Assembly (NCBI RefSeq): GCF_025370775.1
Contig: NZ_JAMXEX010000006.1
Span: 124,001 to 188,000 of the forward strand
Length of the DNA stretch: 64,000 bases
Source: Ancylothrix sp. D3o
GTDB lineage: Bacteria > Cyanobacteriota > Cyanobacteriia > Cyanobacteriales > Oscillatoriaceae
Reading direction: 5' to 3'
Position numbers and translations under genes: made by a program
Shown here: positions 45,871 to 53,808 of the stretch, one piece after another
How the letters are laid out: every line of letters starts with the position of its first letter
Position numbering within the stretch: position 1 is the first letter of the stretch
The notes under the pieces: model-generated
Seen by the model: only the letters and a program-made list of their open reading frames with translations
Databases searched by the model: none
Told to the model about the DNA's origin: nothing

Positions 45871-45917
45871 ATGCACGTCCAGCTTTGAAAGAACGTTTCT
45901 GAATCTAAAAAATGGAC

Positions 45918-45952
45918 GGCTGTACTGATTAAAGTGCAGCCAAATTTTTTTT
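45918..45952 (+). terminator. Terminator after paralogue A
   Basis: GGCTGTACT and AGTGCAGCC form a 9-bp stem with one wobble, followed by AAA and eight T. Confidence 0.85.
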
Positions 45953-46119
45953 GGGGTTGCTTTGTTATATATTGTAGCATTACTTAACAAAAATTAGTAT
46001 AGTTATTAACATAAATTAACCCAAAACGCACGGATTTAATGATAGGATTTTATAACCACAACGATAAAACTTTTTTATCTGTTTAAAAACCATCAAATAA
46101 AATTGGAGCCTAAATAATT

Positions 46120-46314
46120 ATGACCGGTCAAGATGTAGCAGTCAAGCCAGAAACCCGTAATCACAAAGGATTTTTTATCCAAGACACAAGCTATAAACTC
46201 ATGGGAATAGATGAGGCGGGATGGGCCTTAATTTGCTTCGATGAGGCAGTTTGCCACTATGTCGATCCGGAGAGCTTAGAAAGCTGTGAAGAGATGGGAG
46301 ATAACTTAGTTTGA
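46120..46314 (+). CDS. Small conserved protein, tandem paralogue B (64 aa)
   Basis: A 64-residue protein beginning MTGQDVAVKPETRNHKGFF. It shares SYKLMGIDE, GWALIC and AVCHYVDP with the gene at 45673 and ends in a more acidic tail (SCEEMGDNLV) with a third Cys. A GGAG lies about 10 nt before the ATG. The leader contains a different hairpin, GATAAAA/TTTTATC (46063-46079). TAATGATA occurs 76-77 nt before the start in both copies, probably a shared promoter element. Function unknown; possibly a stress or light-responsive small protein, but this is a guess. Confidence 0.82.
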   Translation: MTGQDVAVKPETRNHKGFFIQDTSYKLMGIDEAGWALICFDEAVCHYVDPESLESCEEMGDNLV

Positions 46315-46355
46315 GAAAAGTTAATAAACATTGTTTTTTTAACATTCCAGCAATA

Positions 46356-46388
46356 AAAAACCCGGTTTCCGCAAGAAACCGGGTTTTT
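46356..46388. terminator. Bidirectional terminator
   Basis: AAAAACCCGGTTTC and GAAACCGGGTTTTT form a perfect 14-bp stem with loop CGCAA, between paralogue B and convergent glgX. Confidence 0.92.
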
Positions 46389-46416
46389 AGTTACAAGGGT
46401 TTATTTTGGCAAAGCA

Positions 46417-48543
46417 TTAGGTAAGCCGGCGTAAGACCACCACCGACCGGCCAGTAACCGGCACTTTTTTACCATCCGTATAAATCAACCCTTCCTTAAC
46501 AAAAGTCGGTTCTTTGGTATCAATGACAACCTCCCACTGATCCTTTTGCATCACCTCTGGCAAACTAAAGTCCAGCATTTCCCAGTAAGCGTTAAAAATC
46601 ACCAAGAAACTCTCATCCATAATGCGTTGACCTCTAGCATTAACACGAGTAATTTCTTGGCCGTTTAAAAACACCGCCATTGACTTCGCAAAACCGCTAT
46701 TCCACTCTTCATCACCCATTTCGCTACCATCGTAGTTATACCAACCAATATCGCTGATGGTTTTGCCATAAATAGGCCGGCCTTGGAACCATTTGCGGCG
46801 GCGGAAAACCGGATGTTTGCGGCGGAAGAAAATAAGTTGACGAGTAAAATCTAACAACTCTTCTTTTTCTTTGGGGAAATCCCAATTAATCCAAGCAATC
46901 TCATTATCTTGGCAATAGGCATTATTATTACCCTTTTGGCTGCGTTCCATCTCATCCCCATAAACAATCATCGGGATACCTTGAGATAGAAATAGCGTTA
47001 CCAAGAAATTGCGTTTTTGGCGTTCCCTCGTCGCCAACACATCTGGGTCATCTGTCTCGCCTTCTACACCACAATTCCACGAACGGTTATGGCTTTCGCC
47101 ATCGCAGTTATTTTCACCGTTTGCTTCGTTGTGTTTTTCGTTATAGCTCACCAAATCTGCCAGCGTAAAACCATCGTGGGCTGTGATAAAGTTAATGCTG
47201 GCATAGGGGCTACGTCCGTTGCTTTGATAGAGGTCAGAACTGCCGGTGAAACGATAGGCAAATTCGCCCAAGGTTTGATCTTCACTGCGCCAAAAATCGC
47301 GTACACAATCACGATATTTCCCGTTCCATTCACACCAGAGTAAGGGGAAATTACCCACTTGATAACCGCCAGTTCCCAAGTCCCAAGGTTCGGCAATTAA
47401 TTTCACATCTGCCAAAACTGGATCTTGGTGGATAATGTTAAAAAATCCCGACAAGTTATTGACATCATACAATTCTCGTGCTAACGCTGATGCCAAGTCA
47501 AAACGGAAGCCATCAACGTGCATTTCTAATACCCAGTAGCGCAAACTATCCATGATTAGTTTCAGCACTTGAGGATGACGTACGTTGAGAGAATTTCCGC
47601 AGCCGGTGAAGTCCATATAATAACGCGCATCACCTTCTACTGTGCGGTAATAGCTGACGTTATCGATGCCACGAAATGATAGCGTTGGGCCCATGTGGTT
47701 GCCTTCGCCGGTGTGGTTATAAACCACGTCTAAAATGACTTCAATACCGGCCTTATGTAAGGCTTTTACCATTTCCTTAAATTCGCGGGCTGCACCCCCC
47801 GGCGTTTGGTCAGAACTGTAGCCTTTATAGGGGGCAAAAAAATTCAGACTGTCGTAACCCCAATAATTTTTTAAACCTTTGCCGGTGAGATACCCCGGAT
47901 GGCTAAAAAAGTGATGAACCGGCAACAATTCTACTGCGGTAATTCCCAAAGATTGCAAGTGAGCAATACTAGCAGGATGTGCTAACCCCGCATAAGTTCC
48001 GCGATATTCTTCTTCGATATTGGGTTGCAGTTTGCTAAAGCCTTTTACATGAACTTCATAAATAATTGATTCGTGAAAAGGAGTCCGTAAAAGTTGGTCG
48101 CCTTCCCAATCAAAGGTATCATCAATAACAACTGCTTTGGGAACAAATGGGGCGCTATCTACTTCGTTGTAAGATAAATCTTCCTCTTCATCCCCAATCG
48201 CATAACCAAAAATTTCGGGGCTGTCGGTAAAGTCTCCATCGATTTCTTTGGCATAGGGATCAAGGACAAGTTTATTAGGGTTAAAACGATGGCCGTTATT
48301 GGGTTCATAGGGGCCATGAACGCGGAAACCATATTGTTGTCCGGGGGCTACTCCGGGGATATAACCATGCCAAGTTTGGTTATCATATTCTTTGAGTTCG
48401 AGACGTTCTTCTTTGCCGTCTTTGTCAAATAAACAAAGTTCAACTTTTGTGGCGTTTTCGGTAAAAAGGGCGAAGTTTGTTCCTTTTCCATCCCAATAGG
48501 AACCGAGAGGATAAACATTACCCGGCCAGAGTTCTAAGTGCAT
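46417..48543 (-). CDS. glgX: Glycogen debranching enzyme GlgX
   Basis: A 708-residue GH13 isoamylase-type enzyme that cleaves alpha-1,6 branches of glycogen limit dextrin. The N-terminal CBM48-like domain (PLGSYWDGKGTNFALFTENA) precedes the catalytic barrel. That barrel has DVVYNHTGEG, GFRFDLAS with the nucleophile Asp, LIAEPWDLG with the acid Glu, and INFITAHDGFTL. It continues to a C-terminal beta domain ending VTGRSVVVLRRLT. Length and motifs are complete. ATG start at 48543. It stands alone with 262 bp upstream and shares a terminator with the small paralogue gene. Its role is glycogen mobilisation, for instance in darkness. Confidence 0.95.
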   Translation of the reverse strand: MHLELWPGNVYPLGSYWDGKGTNFALFTENATKVELCLFDKDGKEERLELKEYDNQTWHGYIPGVAPGQQYGFRVHGPYEPNNGHRFNPNKLVLDPYAKEIDGDFTDSPEIFGYAIGDEEEDLSYNEVDSAPFVPKAVVIDDTFDWEGDQLLRTPFHESIIYEVHVKGFSKLQPNIEEEYRGTYAGLAHPASIAHLQSLGITAVELLPVHHFFSHPGYLTGKGLKNYWGYDSLNFFAPYKGYSSDQTPGGAAREFKEMVKALHKAGIEVILDVVYNHTGEGNHMGPTLSFRGIDNVSYYRTVEGDARYYMDFTGCGNSLNVRHPQVLKLIMDSLRYWVLEMHVDGFRFDLASALARELYDVNNLSGFFNIIHQDPVLADVKLIAEPWDLGTGGYQVGNFPLLWCEWNGKYRDCVRDFWRSEDQTLGEFAYRFTGSSDLYQSNGRSPYASINFITAHDGFTLADLVSYNEKHNEANGENNCDGESHNRSWNCGVEGETDDPDVLATRERQKRNFLVTLFLSQGIPMIVYGDEMERSQKGNNNAYCQDNEIAWINWDFPKEKEELLDFTRQLIFFRRKHPVFRRRKWFQGRPIYGKTISDIGWYNYDGSEMGDEEWNSGFAKSMAVFLNGQEITRVNARGQRIMDESFLVIFNAYWEMLDFSLPEVMQKDQWEVVIDTKEPTFVKEGLIYTDGKKVPVTGRSVVVLRRLT

Positions 48544-48805
48544 ATATGACTATTTTGGTATGAGAGATTGTTCAGTAAAGTCCTTGGGAGTGCCAAGCTG
48601 TTTGAGCTTTCAGCCGGCATGGCATTTAATGTATCTTTTTTGTAGTTGGCTTTGCTTCTATCTCAAGGTAGGTGCTGAAATTAAATTTATGGGCGCTTCT
48701 AAATTTTGAAAAGAAAAAAGCACAATTTTATTTTTTTGTCAATATGTAAGTAGGGTGATACTCTGTCGGCATCCCTAATCGTGGGCAGAGCATCGCCCTA
48801 TAGCC

Positions 48806-49846
48806 CTACAATTGATGTAAGATTTCTTGATGGATGTGAGCGCGATCTATAAGCGCTTTTATTTGCACCGGCATTAAAGCTTCCCCATTAGCATAATGTT
48901 CGATCCAAGCGGTACTAATGGCAAGGGAATTATCAGGAAGTTGTGATAATTCGTAGCCAGGGATGTCTAATTCTGTCATCAATTGCTTTACTTTTGGGTC
49001 ATAGCTGAGGCCAAAACACCGGCATTCCTCAGCCGCCGCCATAATTAAACTATGTAAACGCATCCCAATTGCCATATCTACACCACGAAAAACTCCTTTT
49101 AATTGGCGAGGGTTTTCTAGCTGTAAAATCTGACTTTTTTCTCCCAAATGGCTGTGGAGTTCTTGGGCAATAGCTAAATCTTGAGAAGCTTGGAAAGGTA
49201 ATAATAAAATAAAAGTTTTTGTGGCTTTTTGGAAATCAATTAAAGCGCGGGTGAGAATTTGGAGGCGGGCGGGAGTTAATAAGGGATGTTGACGTAATGT
49301 TATGGCAACTTTTGGGGCGGGTAAATCCCATAAACCAGGCACAGGAGATGATTCTAAAGCCCAGACAGGATCGGGGGCTAAACTAAAAGGAATTTGCCAA
49401 TTAGATAATAATTCTGCACTGCCGCGATCACGAACGCTGATAATGTTTGTGCCGGCAAAAGTGCGTTTGGCAATTTCACGAGTGAGAGGGCGTTTGAGGG
49501 GGCCAATTCCTTGTGCCCAGGCAATTGTTTTTAAGTTCATTTTTTGGGCAAGTGCCATCAGGCCGGTGTAATATAAAGGGCTGATAGCGCTGGTGGAATC
49601 TTGGATTAAACTACCGCCTCCCCAGATAAATATTTGGGCTTCTTTTAAGGCTTGCAAAACTTGCCAAGTGTTCATTCGATCACAGGCATAAACTCCATAG
49701 CTTTTTTGGGTTTGTTGGGGGTTGCCAGAGAGGACGATGGGGGTTATATGTGGGGGTAACATTTGTAGGAGGGTGGCTAGGAGGGCTTCGTCTCCTCCGT
49801 TTCCTTTGCCGTAATAGCCACAACAAATTGCTTTTATTTTTTTCAT
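48806..49846 (-). CDS. csaB: Polysaccharide pyruvyl transferase CsaB
   Basis: A 346-residue enzyme that adds ketal pyruvate to cell-wall-associated polysaccharide, a modification used to anchor S-layer homology (SLH) proteins. The N-terminus GYYGKGNGGDEALLATLL and the segments FIWGGGSLIQDSTS, AWAQGIGPL, SVRDRGSAELL and IGMRLHSLIMAAA are characteristic. No signal peptide; it acts in the cytoplasm on lipid-linked precursors. ATG start, with a dispersed repeat 16 bp upstream. It fits the window's theme of surface glycan synthesis, though it lies far from the other glycan genes. Confidence 0.92.
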   Translation of the reverse strand: MKKIKAICCGYYGKGNGGDEALLATLLQMLPPHITPIVLSGNPQQTQKSYGVYACDRMNTWQVLQALKEAQIFIWGGGSLIQDSTSAISPLYYTGLMALAQKMNLKTIAWAQGIGPLKRPLTREIAKRTFAGTNIISVRDRGSAELLSNWQIPFSLAPDPVWALESSPVPGLWDLPAPKVAITLRQHPLLTPARLQILTRALIDFQKATKTFILLLPFQASQDLAIAQELHSHLGEKSQILQLENPRQLKGVFRGVDMAIGMRLHSLIMAAAEECRCFGLSYDPKVKQLMTELDIPGYELSQLPDNSLAISTAWIEHYANGEALMPVQIKALIDRAHIHQEILHQL

Positions 49847-49861
49847 AGTTGATTTTTTTTT

Positions 49862-49891
49862 AACCGCAGATGGACGCTGATTAACGCAGAT
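49862..49891 (+). repeat. Dispersed CCGCAGAT decamer repeat, copy 5
   Basis: AACCGCAGAT followed by two related decamers, then GGGTTATT as in copy 1. Lies in the divergent region between csaB and the DUF2499 gene. Confidence 0.8.
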
Positions 49892-49967
49892 GGGTTATTG
49901 GTTGGGTTTGGAGGTTTGGGTGACGTAAGATGGTGGAGTGGTTTTTTTGGTTGGGAGGGGATGTTCG

Positions 49968-50303
49968 ATGCACGCGCTTTCGATTCCTACTTGGATGATT
50001 CATGTGTCGAGTGTGATTGAATGGATAGGGGCCATTTGGTTGATTTGGGTTTATGGGGAGTTAATGGGTAGTTGGGGGTGGAAGTTTTTTGCTGTGGCGA
50101 TGTTGCCGGCTTTGGTAAGTGCGATGTGTGCTTGTACTTGGCATTTTTTTGATAATCCTGAGTCGCTGGAATGGTTGGTTACAGTGCAAGCGGCGATGAC
50201 TGTACTCAATAACTTTACTCTGTGTGCGGCGGCTTGGTGGCTGTGGCGGGGGGAAAGACTGCAAGAAAAGGAAACTAAGGGTGAGTTTGGGGGAGAGGAA
50301 TGA
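49968..50303 (+). CDS. DUF2499 membrane protein (Ycf49-like)
   Basis: A 111-residue membrane protein matching DUF2499, known in plastids as Ycf49. It begins MHALSIPTWMIHVSSVIEW and has three helices with conserved CTWHFFDNPE and ALVSAMCA. The ATG at 49968 follows GGGAGGGG; the frame extends to 49938 without support. The stop overlaps the next start by ATGA, implying translational coupling with DUF3593. The function of Ycf49 is not settled; a thylakoid location is often assumed. The tail (RLQEKETKGEFGGEE) is charged and cytoplasmic. Confidence 0.85.
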   Translation: MHALSIPTWMIHVSSVIEWIGAIWLIWVYGELMGSWGWKFFAVAMLPALVSAMCACTWHFFDNPESLEWLVTVQAAMTVLNNFTLCAAAWWLWRGERLQEKETKGEFGGEE

Positions 50304-50596
50304 TTTCTAAAGAGTTTTTGTTTGCTTTTTCGCTGTTTCCCTATTTGGGGTTTTTGTGGTTTCTCAGTCGCAACAAACAAGCGCCAAAATTGGCAGTGAT
50401 TGGGTTTTATATGACTTTGGTGTTTGTGGGGGTGACGATTCCGGCGGGAATTTATGCGAAAGTTGTTTATGGTGAGCAGCTTGCTAATGTGGATTGGCTG
50501 CATGGTGGGGCTGAGTTTTTCTTGACGCTTTCTAATATTTTGATTGTGTTGGGCTTCCGGCAAGCAGTCAACCAGCGCCGACAGTTGTTAAAATAA
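50300..50596 (+). CDS. DUF3593 membrane protein
   Basis: A 98-residue membrane protein of the DUF3593 family. Three helices are visible (FLFAFSLFPYLGFLWFL, AVIGFYMTLVFVGVTIPAGIY, and FFLTLSNILIVLGF), with WLHGGAEFF between. It starts 4 bp inside the DUF2499 gene (ATGA overlap), so the pair is translationally coupled and likely forms one complex. The family is shared by cyanobacteria and plants. Function unknown. Confidence 0.85.
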   Translation: MISKEFLFAFSLFPYLGFLWFLSRNKQAPKLAVIGFYMTLVFVGVTIPAGIYAKVVYGEQLANVDWLHGGAEFFLTLSNILIVLGFRQAVNQRRQLLK

Positions 50597-50617
50597 GATT
50601 TGCTTTCTGAGTTTTTA

Positions 50618-51550
50618 ATGGTAAACGTCCAGCCAGATAACCAAAGTATGACTTGTATTCACACTCTCACCGGCCATTCTGACGGGGTTAAATCGGTTTT
50701 AATTAGTCCTGATGGGCATTTGCTTGTTAGTGGCGGCGAAGATGGAACTATTAAGCTGTGGAAGCTGCAAACCGGTGAGTTAGTTCGTTCTCTGACTGGT
50801 CATACTTATGGGGTTAAAGGTATTGCTATTAGTCCAGATGCTCAAACTTTGGTGAGTGGGGGTGGAGATGGAACGGTTAAGCTGTGGAGTTTGCCAGAGG
50901 GAGAGTTAGTTAGGACGTTGATTGCGGGATATTCGCGTTTAGATTCGGTGTGGATGCCGGTGGCTATTAGTCCAGACGGGCAAACGGTGGCAAGTCACAG
51001 CAGCACTTATAGTCAAACTATTAAACTTTGGCGTTTGGATAGTGGCGAGTTGGTGAGTACGCTAACCGGCCATACGGGTTCGGTAAAGTCTTTTGCGATC
51101 AGTCCCGATGGTCTGATTTTGGCAAGTGATGGGTCAGATCATACGATTCGTTTGTGGAATTTGGCAACGGAAGAATTGATGAATATTTTGGTGGGGCACA
51201 CCGGCGGTATTTTTTCCATTGCAATTAGTCCAGACGGGCAAACTTTGGTTAGTGGTGGGGAAGATCAGATGATTAAAATTTGGAATCTCCACACCGGCAA
51301 GTTAGTTCGTACTTTGTCGGGCCATTCTTATTCGGTTAATGCTGTGGCAATTAGTCCAGATGGGCAATGGCTGGCAAGTGGGGGTTATGATAGCCTTATT
51401 AAGGTTCGTCACTTAGCTACCGGAAAACGCTTAAGGATTCTCACCGGCCATACGGGTTCTGTCAATTCGGTTGTCATTAGTCCAGATAGCCAACTTCTTG
51501 CGAGCGCTAGTGCGGATAAAACTATTAAAATTTGGCAATTACAAAAATAA
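50618..51550 (+). CDS. WD40-repeat protein, seven blades
   Basis: A 310-residue protein made almost wholly of seven WD40 repeats, enough for one beta-propeller. Typical blades read GHSDGVKSVLISPDG, then GTIKLWKLQTGELV. The third blade is longer and degenerate (GYSRLDSVWMPVAISPDG). It has no kinase or other domain. I chose the ATG at 50618 over a TTG at 50600. Its blades closely resemble those attached to the two kinases downstream, so it may be a propeller separated from, or an ancestor of, a kinase fusion. It probably serves as a scaffold. It begins 21 bp after the DUF3593 stop. Confidence 0.88.
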   Translation: MVNVQPDNQSMTCIHTLTGHSDGVKSVLISPDGHLLVSGGEDGTIKLWKLQTGELVRSLTGHTYGVKGIAISPDAQTLVSGGGDGTVKLWSLPEGELVRTLIAGYSRLDSVWMPVAISPDGQTVASHSSTYSQTIKLWRLDSGELVSTLTGHTGSVKSFAISPDGLILASDGSDHTIRLWNLATEELMNILVGHTGGIFSIAISPDGQTLVSGGEDQMIKIWNLHTGKLVRTLSGHSYSVNAVAISPDGQWLASGGYDSLIKVRHLATGKRLRILTGHTGSVNSVVISPDSQLLASASADKTIKIWQLQK

Positions 51551-51624
51551 ACAATAAGCAAATTTTTTTCTAAAAAACCCACAAGCAGGCTTGTCGGGAG
51601 TATCAAGTTGTATTTTTAGCCCAA

Positions 51625-51652
51625 TCTAAAATCTAAAATCTAAAATCTAAAA
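51625..51652. repeat. Heptamer tandem repeat (TCTAAAA)4
   Basis: Four exact 7-bp units followed by a partial fifth, in the gap before the first kinase gene. This is the length class of cyanobacterial short tandemly repeated repetitive (STRR) sequences. A 6-bp hairpin ACAAGC/GCTTGT lies just upstream near 51581-51594. Confidence 0.85.
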
Positions 51653-51804
51653 TCAAATCATGGTTGAGTGTGGCTGAGAAGGGTTAGGGAAAGATTACCA
51701 TAATAGCTAGGGCATCTTTACAGCACGTTTTCAAAGACACTTTCAAACACACTCTCAGAATCCACTTTAAGACAATTGGTGTGTATTTTCTGCCACCTGC
51801 CATT

Positions 51805-53733
51805 ATGACTTTTTGCCTTAATCCTTCCTGTCCGCATCCTAAAAACCGCGAAAATTCGCTCCGCTGTGTCAGTTGCGGGTCAAAACTGTTGCTGAGAGAA
51901 CGCTACCGGGCGATTCAACCCATCGGAGAAGGTGGGTTTGGTATAACTTATCTGGCAGTAGATGAGGATCGTTTGTCTACTCGTTGTGTGATTAAACAAT
52001 TTGTGCCAAAAATTGAAGGCACAGACTCGCGGGCGCAAGCTTCGCTGCAAAAGGCAATTCAATTATTTAATCAAGAGGCGTTGCGGTTATGTGAGTTGGG
52101 AGAACACCGACAAATCCCGACTTTATTAGCGTTTTTTGAGCAAAATCGCCGCTTATATTTAGTACAAGAATATATAGATGGTAATACTTTGTGGGATGAA
52201 CTGCACGAAGGTGCTTTTAACGAACCGCAGATCCGCCAGGTTTTGATGTCGATGTTGCAGGTGTTGAAGTTTATTCACGAGCATCGGGTGATTCACCGCG
52301 ATATTACACCGACTAATATTTTACGGCGAGCGCGAGACGGTCAGTTGATGTTGATTGATTTTGGGGTGGCGAAGTTGTTGAGCCGGTCTGAAATGGAACG
52401 CACCGGCACACGCATCGGTACTCAAGGTTATGCACCTTTAGAACAAATGCGAAGCGGTAAGGCTTATCCGGCAAGTGATATTTATAGTTTAGGGGTCACT
52501 TGTTTGCATCTTTTAACGCGGGTTAAACCTGATAATCTTTTTGATCCGCTTAAAGGTTGGGTGTGGCGGGATGTATTGGCAAAACAAGGCCGGTCTGTGA
52601 CGGAACGTTTGGGTCAAGTTTTGGATAAAATGGTGCAAGAAATGGTACGCGACCGCTACCAGACGGCGGCTGAAGTGTTGGCAGATTTAAGCGAGGGGGT
52701 GGTAAGTTCACCACCGAATTCAGCCTCTAAAGGTGTTCCGCAAAAAAATCTCATTGAAACAGGGGAAAGAGTGTCTTATCTTCCGCCTGTTTCTGTTTCT
52801 GCGTCTAAACCCGTGAGTCGGGGTTGGCGTTGCATTCACACTCTCAAAAATCATTCTTCTTGGGTGACTTCGCTGGCTATTGGTTCTAATAATTTAATGG
52901 TTGCGAGTGGCAGTTTAGATGATACTATTAAACTTTGGAATATTAATACAGGGGAGTTATTTACTACTTTATTTGGGCATTTAAACGCTGTAAATTCTGT
53001 GGCGTTTACTCCTGATGGAACATTACTGGCAAGTTGTAGCGATGATGGCACTATTAAGTTATGGAATCCATCTAAAGGTGTTTTAGTGGCAACGCTGAAG
53101 GGCCATTTACGAGATATTAATTCCGTAGCAATTAGCGCCGATGGTAAGCTTTTGGCAAGTGGAAGTGAAGATAGAACCGTTAAGCTTTGGGATTTAACAA
53201 AAGGCTTTACCGGCAACGATTTTAAGCCGATGCGTATTTTTTCTGGCCGGTCGGGTATGATCAAATGTGTTACTTTTTCCCCCAAGGCAGAAAGAGTAGC
53301 CAGCGGTGGTTTAGATAATAATATTTATATATGGAATGTAGCAAACGGAGATTTACTGAGTACCCTTTCGGGACATTTCAATTCTATTAACACTCTTGCG
53401 ATTAGTCCTGATGGTAACATTCTGGCCAGTGGGAGTAAAGATCAAACAATTAAAATTTGGGATATTAGCAAAAATAATCCCATGCTTTTACGCAGTTTAA
53501 CTGGTCATACCAATATGGTAAATTCGGTGGTTTTTAGCCCGCAAGGCAATACTTTAATTAGTGGGAGTAGCGATAATACGATTAAACTGTGGCAAGTCTC
53601 AACCGGCAAGCTAATTGGTTCACTGGTGGGGCATTTAGGAGGTGTTAATGTGGTAGTTTTGGCGCCGGATGGCAAAACAATCCTTAGCGGAAGTTCCGAT
53701 AAAACGATTAAAATTTGGAGGTGGTTTGCCTAA
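51805..53733 (+). CDS. Ser/Thr protein kinase with zinc finger and WD40 propeller (kinase 1)
   Basis: A 642-residue cytoplasmic protein. Four cysteines near the N-terminus (C4, C9, C21, C24) suggest a zinc finger. The kinase domain covers about 34-300: glycine loop GEGGFG, Lys64 in CVIKQF, DFG at Asp185, and GTQGYAPLEQ. The catalytic loop is HRDITPTN (164-171): the Lys two residues after the Asp in HRDxKxxN is Thr168, so activity may be reduced or altered. Seven WD40 blades (about 345-642) follow. I chose ATG 51805 over GTG 51781, because both other kinases start at the same CLNP finger. First of three adjacent related kinases. Confidence 0.9.
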   Translation: MTFCLNPSCPHPKNRENSLRCVSCGSKLLLRERYRAIQPIGEGGFGITYLAVDEDRLSTRCVIKQFVPKIEGTDSRAQASLQKAIQLFNQEALRLCELGEHRQIPTLLAFFEQNRRLYLVQEYIDGNTLWDELHEGAFNEPQIRQVLMSMLQVLKFIHEHRVIHRDITPTNILRRARDGQLMLIDFGVAKLLSRSEMERTGTRIGTQGYAPLEQMRSGKAYPASDIYSLGVTCLHLLTRVKPDNLFDPLKGWVWRDVLAKQGRSVTERLGQVLDKMVQEMVRDRYQTAAEVLADLSEGVVSSPPNSASKGVPQKNLIETGERVSYLPPVSVSASKPVSRGWRCIHTLKNHSSWVTSLAIGSNNLMVASGSLDDTIKLWNINTGELFTTLFGHLNAVNSVAFTPDGTLLASCSDDGTIKLWNPSKGVLVATLKGHLRDINSVAISADGKLLASGSEDRTVKLWDLTKGFTGNDFKPMRIFSGRSGMIKCVTFSPKAERVASGGLDNNIYIWNVANGDLLSTLSGHFNSINTLAISPDGNILASGSKDQTIKIWDISKNNPMLLRSLTGHTNMVNSVVFSPQGNTLISGSSDNTIKLWQVSTGKLIGSLVGHLGGVNVVVLAPDGKTILSGSSDKTIKIWRWFA

Positions 53734-53737
53734 TTTG

Positions 53738-53807
53738 TCAATGGTCAATGGTCAAGGGTCAATGGTGATCGTACAAAAAACAAAACGACAAAGGACAAAG
53801 GACAAAT
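53738..53807. repeat. Two heptamer arrays: (TCAATGG)4 and (GACAAAG)3
   Basis: TCAATGG units fill 53738-53765 (third unit TCAAGGG), and GACAAAG units fill 53787-53807 (last unit GACAAAT). The second array ends one base before the ATG of kinase 2, and its AAAGGA parts are the only Shine-Dalgarno-like sequence available. Confidence 0.85.
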
Positions 53808-53808
53808 T

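Noticed and set aside
51625-51652. Tandem repeats as a CRISPR array
   Set aside because: Units are 7 bp with no spacers, so they are short tandem repeats.
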